A stretch of DNA of 64,000 bases from assembly GCF_000247815.1 (NCBI RefSeq), contig NC_021677.1, forward strand, positions 10,108,137 to 10,172,136, in the 5' to 3' direction. Positions 40,861 through 54,100 of this stretch are shown here, piece by piece (the stretch's first letter is position 1; each line of letters opens with the position of its first letter). The translations under genes were made by a program, and so were the position numbers. Below the pieces are notes generated by a model. The model did not search any database and was not told the origin of the DNA. It saw only the letters and a list, made by a program, of their open reading frames with translations. The DNA comes from Ficedula albicollis. Lineage: Eukaryota; Chordata; Aves; Passeriformes; Muscicapidae.

Positions 40861-42856
40861 TGGTAGCACAACACAGGGAAGGTAAAATAGCCTCACAAAC
40901 ATCAATTCCATTGAAACCTCACAGTTCCAACTGAGGAGATTTCACTGCAGACATATAGCCCTGTCAGGATGCTGGGATGCAGTGAGTCAATGTTTTCTGG
41001 GACCTTTTTTTATCGTGGGCTGATGCTGTGAGCTCAGCAAAGAGGATGGCACAGTGCCTTGAGTGGCATTTTGCACAAAAGGCAAGAGCAAGATACTAAT
41101 CAAGATTCTGGTGTGTAGAGACTCCATGCATTTTCCCCTCAACCAAGCCTAGAAATCGCAGGCTTAGCGTCACACTGGAATGGGGAGAGAGCTACAGACA
41201 TAACAGAGCCTTACAGTTCAAGAATTTCTGATTAAAGACTCTCATGCCCTGTAAACTGCAGGCCACAAATGGCAAATCAAGTGTTATTCCATCACAGACT
41301 TCCTTCTCTATGTGGGGAGCATTGCCACATCCTTTTGTGGATGTCAGGACTCTCCATCTTGCATGACTTGCCTGGGTCCCATGTCATGCAATTTCAAAAA
41401 ATGCAAAAGCTAATACCAAGTTGACACTTTTGCAGGCTAGGTTTCAGCAACAGTTCTCTTGGCACCCTGAGAAGGAAGGTAAACTGTTCTATGGCTTCAG
41501 ACTTCATAGGGATGTAAATGAGGACAGATTTATTAAGTTGATTGAAACAGCTCATACTGGCTGAAATTCTGCAGCTGTAACCATTATATTCCTGATCCTT
41601 GAGTCCCAAATGCAACCCAGCAGAATCCAATGCTGTAATCAAGACAACAAGTGCCACGGCTTCTCCCCAGTGCTGTCAGTTTAGAAATCAGCACCAGCAG
41701 AGCTGCCAGGGAGGCAATTAGGTATTTTCCATAGGTATCCTGATAAAGAAGCCAGTTATTTACAGCTTCCTGGCACGTCAGTTACTTTAGTATTTCCTAC
41801 ACAACATTCAGAAAAGAGAAGCACCTTTTTTTTTTTCCGTCCCAGATAAAGGTATTGTATCCAAGAGCTAATTCATTTTTCTTGCTCTTGGACTTGGCTT
41901 CTATTTCCTCACCTGGATAACCACAAGCACATTTTTGTGAACATTAGGTAACAAGAAAGCCTGCTGCTAATTCTTCCTCATCAGAGCCTGGGGAAAAATC
42001 TGAGCTGTTGGGTGAAAGCTAAAAAAACAAACAGAATAGATGGGAGGGGGAAGAGGAGTGAGAAATAATTCAGGAGTGAGTCAGTCATGTTCCTCCTGCT
42101 TAGTCACCTGTACTTCTGCTCTCCAGACACACTGGAGATTGAGAATAAGATGCCTGCCTGCCTTCCACCTACCTCCTCCTGACAAGGACTTGGAAAAAGA
42201 GGACAGAGTTTGGGGAACCAGCCCCTAGAGATGCTTGTTTTACAAAGTAACAGAGCTGCCAGTAGCAGCCAGTAGCTGTGTTTGTTTCCCACCTCCTTCT
42301 GTTGCCCCTGCACTATTTTGCAGTTAAATCATCTTGATTCAACCTGTTCATCTGCTGGTCTGAGTACCTCTGATGTTGCCCTGCAGTTTTGACATCGTAG
42401 GGGGTTGCCATGGAGAAGAGGGTGATGTCATTGACACAAAAAGCACCGAACTTACAAATACAACAGGAACCGAGCTATTTATAAGAGTTTCTTCTCTTCC
42501 CTCACTCTTTGCTGGGGTGGGTGGAAGCAAAGGCAGCAGCTCCATTCTTGATGTTTCTGTCAACAAGTCTCAGAAATGAATTTTCTTGTCAGAAAATATC
42601 CCAAGCCTGTGAAATTACTGAATGCTGTCAACTTTTGGACTTCATTCATTAGAGCTAGATTTATCTTTCCAGCTCCTCACTGGGTTTGAGGTTAAATAAC
42701 ACTCATGTTTGTAGAGTAACCTCTACCCTGAATACCTCCACAGCATTACTCAGATACAACCACTTCTGGAAGCAAAGACATGTCACAAAAAAAGAGGGGA
42801 CAGAGACACTGGTTTATGTAAAGGCTTCATACTGCTTATAACCACTCAGTAACCAC

Positions 42857-42910
42857 TCATGGAATCACAGAACAGCCTGAGCTGGAAGGGACCCCTGAGG
42901 ATCCTGCGAC
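42857..42910 (-). mobile_element. Short CR1 LINE 3' end
   Basis: CATGGAATCACAGAACAGCC then GAGCTGGAAGGGACCC matches the complement of the CR1 3' terminus. Only about 50 bases are recognisable. Confidence 0.7.
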
Positions 42911-44084
42911 TGTTGGTTTGGCCTTGGCTGTGTGGGGTGCCATTGCACATCAACACAACTCTCACAGAATAAACGTCTAGTGCATGTAAAAATTGCAAAA
43001 CACAGAGAAAATAGAAGATAAAAAAACTTAGAGAGGAACAAAAAATAATAATTTTAGAATGCATTTGGAATAAGAGGGTGGTTTAAGAACAGGACAAGCT
43101 GTAGCCAGTTCAGCTCACATACAGGTAAATGTACTAATCCAGGCTGGCTGTTCAGGGGTAGATGCAGATGGGGCAGAACAGTCCAGTGCCTTTACTGGAT
43201 ATCAAATAACATACCAGTAAGTCATATCAACCACTGAATTCTGCAATATTCCAACATTTCTTTCCTACAAAATGATTCCTGAGTGAATGATAACATAAAG
43301 TATTACTACAAAGTACATTACTAGTTTAGCTTCAAGGAACTACACAACTTGAGATACTGAAAATTCAAGAGAATCAAAAGCACTGGGAAAACAATCATCA
43401 GCTCAGGCCTAGAAACTGAACACTAACATTTGTCTTTTGTCAGCATTGTGTCACCCAGCTGCTGCTCTTGGTTGGTAAATCACACTTCCATACCAGCTGG
43501 AACCATGAGGTCAATAATTATATAGCTTTAGATCGTAGCTATTACAAAAGGAAAGTAGAGAACAAACATCTCTAGAACAAACAAAAGGAACATTCTTCCT
43601 CAGTCTTTACTGAATGACCTTGATATTCACATTCTGTTTAATAATTTAAACTATTATGGAAATGAAACAGCATCCAGTTTCTGCTGGATTAACCGAGCAG
43701 AGGGGCAATGAGTGTGAAATAGTAAGAACCAAAATAATGAAACTGTTAAAGGAGTTCCATGGTCCTTGTCAAGCTTTAAGGGTGATCTGTATAAGCACAG
43801 GCACATCCATGTGACTGCAGCACCCATAGCCCAAGGCTAAAGGAAAGACTCCAACCACCAATTCCACACCCCACAGGCAAGTAACTCACTTCCAATAAGA
43901 ACTCAGCTTTTACACATCCTGGGGGAAATCACCGGGGCACAGCAGGGAGTGCTGCACCTCAGGAGCAGCACTTTAGCCCAAAGGCATTTTGGAATATTAT
44001 TTGGGAAATCAGCAGCAGAACATAAAAAAGATGCAGAATTACTTGCTGATGCTCATGCAGGAGGGGTGATCTGTCTTCTTTAAA

Positions 44085-44470
44085 TAACAGAATCACTAAG
44101 GCTGGAAAAGATCTCCAAGAGTCCACCCAGCACCACCAAGTTCACCACTAAACCAGGCTATCCCCAAGTGCCACCTCTATATATTATTTAAATCCCACCA
44201 GGGACACTGACTCAACTACTCCTTACAAAAGAGTGCCCCAGTCCCATAAGGATGGAGATTTTTTCTCAGTCCTTTTTGTTGCTCATTTATTTATAGAAGC
44301 ATTTTTATACTGTCTTTCACAGCAGTACCCAGATTAAGTTTTACTTGGGCTTTGGCCCTTTTAATTTTGTCCCTGCATAACCTCATAACATCCTTATAGC
44401 TCTCCTGAATTGTCTGCCTCTTCTAGTTCACTCTGGAAAAACCAAAAATCTTAGTTTATTCTGTGAAATC
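44085..44470 (-). mobile_element. CR1 LINE: ORF2 fragment joined to 3' end
   Basis: On the minus strand, about 44450-44270 translates to ESYKDVMRLCRDKIKRAKAQ and LNLGTAVKDS, matching the CR1 ORF2 linker pattern. At 44088-44200 the plus strand shows AGAATCACTAAGGCTGGAAA, the complement of the CR1 3' end. The reverse transcriptase region that should separate them is missing, so this copy carries a large internal deletion. Confidence 0.7.
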
Positions 44471-45454
44471 ATTTTACCTGCCATCTCAAGCTTACACTTC
44501 TGATAATGTACCAGTTATAAAAATGCATCTTTCTCTTCTGAGGTTTTCTTAATCTTTCTGCTGAACAGAGACCCCAGGCTGGAAAAGTCTCAGATACATA
44601 TATTCTGAGTGCACTTATCTGATAAATTTTAGGACACTTCTCAATTATCTCAGAGTTAGGATTTTAAATCTACAAATCACATACCTTTGAAGACCAGCAG
44701 ACAACGAGTACACCTCACCTTTTCTCAAGCTTCCTTAAGATGATCTCTTCAGATGGTAAATGAGCAAATGAAGTAAGTTTCAGAGCTCACAACAAACTTG
44801 TAATTGCCTGCAGGTGTGCCTTAAAAAGCAATTAGGTTCTGTAACATCATTGGTGACTCCACAGCCACTAAGGAGGTAACCTGGACCACCTGTATTTCAC
44901 AGCTGTAGGCAATGATCTTCATGAGCCCTTAGAAACAGTGGAATCAACTCCAGCTGCAGCTCCCACAGCTTAAGGAGAAGAAAATGGCTCACACTGGTGA
45001 GGCTTGCTCCATCCACAGCTCAGGAACATTTGATCAGCCTCCATGTTTTACCTTTAACATTTTTGGGTGCTCAGTGATTTCCTGCAAATATTTCTTGACC
45101 CCTTTGTGCTTAACAGAGTGGACATTAACAATTTGATTCTTTCAGTTTCTGAATCAAAGCAGCTGAAGCCCGCACACATATTCCAGACATCCCTCTTGTA
45201 TCTCTGCTCAAGTTTTTTTCTCAAGCAACCTGGTACAACCGTGATCCATCACATTCCCATTTTCCTTTGTGCAGTTTTATTTACATAATAGGCATTAAAA
45301 TTTGCCATAGCCCAGATTCCATTACTCTTTTTTTTAGTGATAACCTCACTAGGACTTATACATCTGGCTGTCACACAATTTCATTCTAACCTCTATCTAG
45401 TGTGGAACATTTTGTCACGTCAGGATTTACAGATTCTTCTTTTCTCTCGGAAAA

Positions 45455-45610
45455 TGTTAAGACAGTTTTCATCTCTAAATTTCCTGTGAGCAAGGCTGCT
45501 GTGTCTCCTACTTCATGACAAGTCTATGGCAATGTAAGACAGTTTTCTTCTCTAAATTTCCTGTGAGCAAGGCTGCTATGTCTCCTACTTCATGACAAGT
45601 CTATGGCAAT
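45455..45610. repeat. Tandem duplication, unit about 78 bp, two copies
   Basis: TAAGACAGTTTTC to AAGTCTATGGCAAT occurs at 45455-45532 and 45533-45610, differing at about three positions. Confidence 0.92.
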
Positions 45611-47628
45611 CCCACCTGCAAGGTCATCCTTGCAAGAGCATCCATGTGTCACACAATGATTCACAAAGTGATGCTCAGGAAAAGCTTGTTTAAGGTTGGA
45701 GGCAGAGTCACTTGACAACAGGGGTGCCCAAAGAGCTCCCTGAGCTCCTATTTTATGTTGGTGCAATCAGCTCATGCCACACAGGAGGCAGAGACTGACC
45801 TGTGCAGCAGAGAGGCAGAGTTCCATCGAAGCAGAAGGGGGAACAAACATCAGAAAAGATGATTGCTCATTCTTGTTATACCTGCTTGCTCCTCTTCATC
45901 ATTTGTGTGTGTTTATTACAGAGAAATTTATAATGCCACTGGCTGTTTCTTATTTTACAGTATTAGGGGGCACTTTTGTGTTGTCTGGGACATCACATGA
46001 AGAGAAACTGACATGGGCAGCTATATTAGATGGAGAAGGATTAGCACACTTTTTGTTTAGAAAGAAAACAGATGTCAAGTCAACAAAAAAGAAATAGTGG
46101 AGTATTGCAGCTTTGATTTAGACCTCATTTAAGTAAAGACAAATAGGTTCACTTACATATTTTAAATACCTGAAGAACAATTTCCTGTACTGAACTTCTG
46201 CTGAGAGCTCTTATCTCTGTTCAGCCTGTTCTCAAAAAGCTTTCTGTGTGAATTAGACACACTGAGGTTGTTCTGTACTGGCTACAAACACTTGTCTGAG
46301 AATCCTTGGGATGACTGATACTTTGTTAGGAGCCTTCTCTTCCTAATCTACCTGGTACTCAGCTCAGTGCTGCAGGATATAAACTGAAAAAGTTGCAAGT
46401 GAGAGGACAGCAAGTGAGATTCCCCAGATTTTGTCTAAAAGGCAGTTAGAGGATCAGCAAAAGCAAACAAATTTCAGCTAAATAAAACAGACCAGCCATC
46501 TTTTTAGAGCTAGCAGAAGTTAGCTATGCATTGGACTCCTGAGTGCTCTACCAACGATCTTGGCTCTAAACTCTGGTTAGAGATAGATCATTGTTTATCT
46601 GCCTAGCTCAATGGATGACTAATCAATACACTACAAGAAGCATTATTTAAGGCATTAATGGACCAAAATAAATTCTTCAGTAGCAGTTTACAGTCAATAT
46701 TAAAGCTGGTCTACCTGGGCATTTAGGTGCTATTCTTGAATTCGAAGGATATATAACCCGCTCAGAGAAAGTGTAAATAAAGGCATTAGGAATCCATGAG
46801 TGCAAAAAGAAGACAGGGCAAAGTAAGAACAGTGATGGAATATGCAGAAAAAAAGCAGGAAAGAAGGTGGCTTGAAGCAATGTGGAAAAGACAAAACTGA
46901 GTTGCACTCCAAAATTTGGAGATAATACAAAAGGGGAAAACCAAACAGAACCATGGCTGGAGAATTCAACTAAATTAAAAAACACAGACAATTTGGCTTC
47001 TTAGGGAGAAGAAATTGCTAATGATGCAGTTGTCTACTTTCACTTTCCTGTGTGGGAGAAGCTGCAAGGAAGTAAATCCCAAGTCTGAGAAGTTTCCCTA
47101 CACTTCAAGTACATAGTACCACCTTGGGTTTGGATCCAGTAAATTCTGCTGTCTTGAATAAAATGAAGCCTTTGTACTGGTTTCAGTAATGCACTACATA
47201 AAAGATTAACACATATAACCATCCACAAAACCTCCCACAAAAGCCTGCCAACACTTCACTTAGGGCAAATTGAGATTTCAGGGATGCTCAAATCCAGTCA
47301 GCAACTACAGCCCTTGCAAAAGCAAACAAAACTCTTGCCTTAAGAAGCAAAAAAGTTTATGTCTGCAGCTTTTCCACTCATGACTTCATCTACTTGTTGT
47401 GACAACTTTCTGTGAGAGCACATTCTGAGCAGAATCATTCAAGTTGTATTCAAGGGTTCAGGAAATCCCATGTGGTTATGAAAGCTGCCACCAAATGAGG
47501 GGCTTTTGCATCCAGCAGTCACAAAATATTCCCAGTCATGTATCAGCACTCCTGTATGGATTCTAAATGAAGTCTTTTGAAACAATTTGATAACAATGTT
47601 AAATATGACACTCACTACAAAACACAAC

Positions 47629-47634
47629 TTTATT
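47629..47634 (-). promoter_or_regulatory. BUB1B: BUB1B poly(A) signal AATAAA
   Basis: TTTATT on the plus strand gives AATAAA on the minus strand, about 295 bases past the BUB1B stop. It is followed on the minus strand by a GT-rich stretch (GTTGTGTTTTGTAGTGAGTG), as expected for a cleavage site near 47605-47618. The 3' UTR would be about 310 bases. Confidence 0.75.
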
Positions 47635-47928
47635 GATTAAACACTAATTAAAAGACCAACTGAATGCAAGACAAAGACATTTTAAAGAGAGTGTTCCATT
47701 TTTAAGGAGCTGTACAAGAAGGGGAGGCAGCAGTTAAGACAAACAATTTTCTCTTGCAAATTCCTCCAATACAGAAAGGTTCACGTAGAGGCAACAGAAA
47801 CATTCTTGAGCAAGTCTCATGTAAAGTATTGCAGAAACGGCTCCAATCTTTATGTTTACATTTGAAAACATAAGAAAATAACAACAAATTCTTCTCTAGA
47901 ATACAAAATGTGTTTGTCTTCTATGAAG

Positions 47929-48118
47929 TCACTGTGAGTTCACCAGGAGGAAAGTTTCTCCCACAGCAGCTAAGGTCAACAAAAGTCGTTCTTTGAAAGA
48001 GTTGTCAAACATTTCATTTATTTCCTCTCTCAACTCCCTCAGCAGAGGTACTGTGGACTTACCATCTGCATTCAGAATTCTTTCAAAAAGTTTACTCCAG
48101 AAATCACTGTCAGAGGTC
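47929..48118 (-). CDS. BUB1B: BUB1B last exon and stop
   Basis: Acceptor TGTTTTAG|GACCTC starts this exon, which reads [20 protein letters not shown] to ETFLLVNSQ and TGA at 47929-47931. FERILNAD matches the FVRILNAN block of human BUBR1. The exon contains a consensus donor-like ATG|GTAAGT at 48057-48065 that would truncate the protein if used. Confidence 0.93.
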
Positions 48119-51100
48119 CTAAAACAAACAGAGCAGTGTTCATTGGAACAGTACAAACACACACAAAACACATCTATCAAGGTCTCCATTTATATTCAGC
48201 ACTAAACATCCTGGGAGAACCATGCCTGAAATAATATCACTCACATGAGCAAATATAAAGGAAAACTAGAAACATATTGTTCATTTTATATGTATGGATC
48301 CCATTCTCTTTCTCCAATAAGTTTCTGGATAGTAACTACACAGGTCTAAACCAACTGTTTATACAGTTACCTCTTCTACCACTACCACCATTCACACTAA
48401 GCCATAGTGGTTTTGTTTTAGAAGAATTGTCAAGAACATTTTTAAACCAAACAACTTGGGAAACTCCTTTCATGAATAAAGGGCAGACGTAGATCTTATT
48501 TACCCATGTGCAAGCTAAGTTAACGAGGCAATATTAAAGGAAAGTGCCAAGAAAAAGTTTTTTTAAAAAATAGAAAAAGGTGGTTTAGAGCCAGTTTTAC
48601 TTCCTTTTTTCCCTGCCTTCCATCTGCCAGAGCTCTGTACAGATAACATTTTGGAGACAATTAATAGTAATAAATCCCCCCTCTCCCAGATGTACCCACA
48701 CAACATGAATAAAAAGGTTAAGTGACTCATTTTAGTCTCAGAAAACTGATATTAGAGCAAACCCTTTGTTCTTCAGTCTTGCACTGCTACTGACTACTGA
48801 AGCACTTTTCTCCCTGGAGCTAGGAGTTACAGTGGCTTTGAAACAAATTATCTGCCTCTGCTTTATCTAAGTGACTCACAAAACAGCAGCAGCCAGTCTC
48901 AAAATGAATCTAGCCTGTACTATTTCACTGGTAACTCTTGTATTTGCCAAAATAATTAATTAAATGCAGAACCTATCCAAGAAAAAAAACATGCAAGATT
49001 TGAGTCCATTTTCTTTGTGGGATTAGATGAGCAAGAGGTGTGGCAGAGGAGATGAAGTGTTGCTAAGGAGGTGTAAGGAGTTCTGAGTGACAAAAATACT
49101 CCTAAAAATTCAAACGCAGGTTCTATATCCTGCCTCATGTAAACCTGCACAGATGAAGTTTCCGAAAATAGTACAGTGAAAACAGAAAAAAATCACCATA
49201 TCCATTCTTTAATAAAGGTAAAACCTTTCCCCTGAAAAACAAGCTGTCAGCATTATACTCGGAGATGGAAAAACCAACTTGATCAGAATTTACATTCTAC
49301 CTGCTCCTAAATGTCTACTACAATGTTTCAGTGTTTTCCATTAATTCTGTCACCTTTTAAGTGGGTTCTCTTTTAATGAAAGCCATTGACCTTGGAAGAA
49401 AAATGTTGTGTTCTACCCTGCAATTCCCCACTGCTTCAGTATTTTGCTGAAAGGGTAGTAAAATCAGTAGCTCTTGTAGTCATTCTGCTATATCTACAAT
49501 TGTTTAATAAAAATAATTAAGTCCTGTTTAAAAAGCTTTCTTAAGATAAGGGAGTCATGGTTGTTGTATTTACAGTCAGCCTTCTAGTAAGAAGCCTTCT
49601 TTCTGGTTGTCAATACCTGAATTCTCAGAACCTTTTTTTGAGGAAAGTTATTCCATCAATACCATCCTTGAAAAATACAAAAACCAAAACAAACCACCAA
49701 ACTCAAATGAACGTCAAATTTAAAAAAAAAAAACCTTTCCAAATCACTTGGAGACCTTTGAACACAAAGGACAGAAGTAATGTCATCTTTAAAAAAGTAG
49801 AATTACTAAAAGCAACAGGAAGAAGAATTCTGTGTCTTCAGGGGTGTTACAAGTGTCACCAGCACATGTGGCTGTAGGCAAAGGACGAAGAGCAAAATTG
49901 ATCTCCATCAGCTGACTCTTCTACCAGAGAATACTTAATTGTGGAACTTCTTAAGGTGCATGAAGGCTCTCTGCAGCAGTGAATTTGCTTGTCACAGATT
50001 ATTTGAAAGCTTCAAACTGACTAGAGGAAGTGTCATCAGTCAATAAGAACCAAACAGACTAAAAGATCCATGTGTGAATGGAAATGGATTCAGTGCAAAT
50101 TCCTTATTCCCACATAATGAAATGCCTCATTTACGGTGTTGATATTATATTTCAGTGATAAAGCTCCTATGCAGACATTTCTTGGAATAACTGATACTGA
50201 AAAGTAAGTAGAGATGATGAATGATAAGTCTATAACACTTTCAGAAGCAAAGCAGAAGAGAGGGTGGAAAAGAAATTCCTTATTTGTACTCTGTACTCCC
50301 AAATTATGAACCAATGCACTCAGGTGAAAAGCAAGCCATTTCAGTTTGGTTCCAGCTCCGCAGAACTTGTGCCCAGGCTTTACCTTCTTCCTGCTGTGTC
50401 TCCTTTAGCCCTTCATAGGTCTCGCTCCTCAAGGCTCCCTCCAACTTCTACCTCAGCCAAAAAGCCTAATTTTTCCAATCCAGCACCCCCAGCTTTGACT
50501 ACAATTCCTTTCCCATTAACCCCTCCCCTCCAAACTCCACTGACAGTCAGCCCTATCCTTCCCAACTCAGATTTACTATTGCTCCTGCTCCAGTTATCCA
50601 GACAGTTACTTCTCTTTTTCCCATACCCACAGCCTAATCAGGCCCCTGACACCATGTCCCAGCCTTCTCAACTCAGGCCTTATGTGCTTTCATCTGCAGT
50701 AGCTCAGTTTAATCTCTTGCAGAATTTAAAAAAGGATATCATAGTAGAAAACCAGATATATACCCAGTAAAGAAAAAAAAAAGCATTTTCCCCTCTGTAC
50801 ACAGCTTTAAAAGATTGGATTTTTTCCAAAGGCTGAATACAACAAACTGGGAGATGGAAGCAGTGCAGGTTGCTAGGGAACTGGACAACTCCCATGCTGG
50901 TAGTAGGTTTTCCTAAAGCAATGGTCCTAGGAGTGATCCATGATCCTGAATCAGATACCTGTCCAGCAACTGCTGTCATAAGTGCAGAGGTCTGAAAAAT
51001 CCTTATGAAGTGCCAAGGCAAAAAAACCTGCAGTATGTGCCTAACAAAATAAACAAATGTTCAATCTAAGAACAAACAAAGGGCAAAGGAGGGCAGAGCA

Positions 51101-54100
51101 GACTTAGAGCCAAAACACTAAAAGAGTGTTTAATTTAATATCTGAGACAAACAGCAGCTTCCAAAAAGCAGCTGTCTGCACACTTGCATCTTAGATGACA
51201 GCTTTAAACTCTTTTCTTTGGTGTACAAGTGTACTGTTTCTACAACTGTGACACCCTGCCATCAGTGTCTTAGTAGAATGAAAAAGGCAGAAAACCAAAC
51301 TAATCAATTTCTGAGGCAATATGCTTCCCTCACCACTCACCCACTTACAGACTTCTCTAAGCTTGATCTGTAAGGTACAGAGAGACTAAGTCAGTCTCAT
51401 CTGAAAGGATGGAAAAAGCAAAATCATCTCAATTGGATTATTCATATTCAACTTAAAATTGTCTCCTACACAGCACTGAGGCTACCAGCAAACAACTCCA
51501 ATAACTTCACAATTTCATGCCCCACAAAACTAACACTTTTTGGCAAAAACAGCCCCAAGTTGTTGCACATCCTAAGCTCTGAAGATGGTATCACTATAAA
51601 GAAAATGAAATTAGATGTCTCTTCTTTCCCAGCAGCCCCCTCTACAAAAGGACTTACTTTGATAAGTTTTGGCTGATTTTCCAGATGGAATTCTCCTGAC
51701 AGACCTGGATATGATCCCCAAACAACATCAAATGGACTATATCTGCAATGCCAACCAAGTCTACCTGCAATTACAACAAACATCACAAAGTTCAATGTCT
51801 ATCACTTTCTGCTCTTATTGCTTTCACACATTGAAGTTGGAAGAATCTTTGCACCAGAATCTTCCAGAGACCTGTTAAGCAAGAAAACTTCAACAGGTGA
51901 AATTCTGTTTTCATTGTAGGTTTCTAAATAAATACACTAGTTACAATCACTGAACAGTACTGCTAATTCTTTCATTTAATGCCAAAGATTCCATCAGACG
52001 CAGAATTCTCTTTATTCAGTATTTATTGATCAGAGCTTTCCACAGCACTTGTAAATTTTAACTTAAGAAAATGAGTTTTGTAAAGGAAACACAGAAATTA
52101 AGATGTCCTACTAAACAGAGACTCACCTGATAAGGAAGAGAACTTTGTGCCAGAAGCTGTTGCCCATGAGGGGTCTGAGCAGTGGGAAAGTTGTAGGGCA
52201 AGCTGACTCGAGGCATTAGCCTCAAATCCAGACTGTGAGAGAAATCCACCATCTTCAGAGCATTTGGTACCTCTTCATTTGAAAATGCATCGCAGATCCT
52301 GAGCAGAGGAAGCACATGAAGCAGAAGACAATGCAACAAACTTTTTCTTTCTTTTAGAATTAAAACTAAAAGCACAGTGAAGGTGAGTGTTAGCCATGTC
52401 AATGCTCCCCTCTGATGGCTGCTGTCAGAACTACTGCTGCAAGGGCTGCTCTGGATGGCAAGAGCTCACAGCAGAGAGCTTAGGGATGACACTGCTGTCT
52501 CCACGGTAAGCAATAGAAAACAAAGGGTTAAGGATGATGATGCTATTTTTGTATTTGTCACAGTTACCTGAAACAAAGTTTGTGGACCATTGGAATAGTG
52601 TGATGCCTTTTCACTGAAATTATGGGCCAGACACAGGTGATAAAAAGGGGTTATCTTTGTAAGGATCCTTACGGTGCATAACATGCCGGATGAAAAGTGC
52701 CAAAGATACACACATAAAGCAGATACAATTTTTATATGTTTAGCAAATTAGCATGTCCTGAAATTATGAGCCAGACACAGGTGATAAAAAGGGGTTGNNN
52801 NNNNNNNNNNNNNNNNNNNNNNNNNNNNNNNNNNNNNNNNNNNNNNNNNNNNNAAAAAAGATGCCTTTTCACTGAAATTATGGGCCAGACACAGGTGATA
52901 AAAAGGGGTTATCTTTGTAAGGATCCTTACGGTGCATAACATGCCGGATGAAAAGTGCCAAAGATACACACATAAAGCAGATACAATTTTTATATGTTTA
53001 GCAAATTAGCATAATTGACGAGAATCCCCAGTTAGAGACAGGTGATGAGGTAATTCCCTCCTGGTTCTACCCTTTTCTGAACACTCTCCTTGGATAGGAA
53101 CTAAACTGTTTATGAGAATGTGTCTCAAAGAGCTGGTTTTCAACTTTGGGTCTCAGAGAGCCTAACCATGGACCCCGGGGCTTGGAGCCACAGGGGAATT
53201 ATTTTGTCTTTCTTTCTAATAGAGTAGGTAAAATGCTGGCTACCAATGCAGTAAGAGGCTAAAGAGCTACAAATACCCATATGTAAAGAATATAGAGAAC
53301 AGATAAACGCAAAAAGGCAAGAATCAACTTGGCATCAGTGTCATGTTTTGCACTTCTCCCTCTCCTTCTAAATGTCAGAATACTTGATACAAAAAAATAA
53401 TTAGGCTTGATAATACTTTTACAAACTTTTCCTAGTCTACAGGTGAAGGAGGACAAACAGGAAGGGCAGGGAGGAGTAGCTCTATACACAACTGCCAAGC
53501 CAACAATATCCACTTATTACAGCTCTCACTACTTTTCTTACATCATTGTATGCTGTGAGCTTATTTTCTAATTTGTACTATGCACTTGTCCTTTTTCTGT
53601 CTGGAAAACCCCAAATCATTATCCTAACTTTTTTGACAGTTGTTTGCTTTGTATTTGTCACAGAGAAATCCAGCAGGAGGTACCCAAATCCATCAAGTCA
53701 CTATTAGATCAGGGACTTCCAAAATCGGACAGGACACAGCACCCTAAGTGATGTGCAAGACAACCCATTGTAGGATGTGAAGAAAATATTAGAACTTGCA
53801 TAGTACAGGTATATAGTTTATAAATAATTATGTAAATAAGTTATTCATAAAATATTCATAAAGAAAGTATAAGCAGAATATACTGGAAATATGCATGTTA
53901 GATGACTGCAGGCTCAAAGCAAATTTAAACTTAATAGCTATTTTTAACATATCAGTGATAACTAAGAAAAGCCCCAGTGAATTTATGTAATGGAATTATA
54001 TCTGATTCATTAGACATTCTGGCTTCCCACTGATGCCTGAAGTTTTTAGCTTCTATGTATTCTTCATGTATTTGTAGTTCTGTAGACTGTTAAATGCCTC

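Larger units (their letters stand above)
18144..47610. other. PAK6 5' region and BUB1B-PAK6 intergenic space, no supported coding exon
   Basis: About 29 kb lies between the first PAK6 coding exon and the end of BUB1B. The acceptor before the PAK6 start codon requires at least one noncoding exon here. Two CpG-rich islands are listed as candidate promoters. The rest holds CR1 fragments, short tandem duplications and unique AT-rich sequence. The scattered open frames show no recognised family. Confidence 0.7.

Noticed and set aside
39915..40911. Identical minus-strand frames containing AGNRGGSTGIAAQHLARG
   Set aside because: They are the same frame copied by the 775-bp duplication. No codon-level evidence of selection can be judged.
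45774..46097. 107-residue plus-strand frame with a hydrophobic stretch
   Set aside because: No promoter, splice signal, poly(A) signal or family likeness was seen. The length is within chance for this composition.
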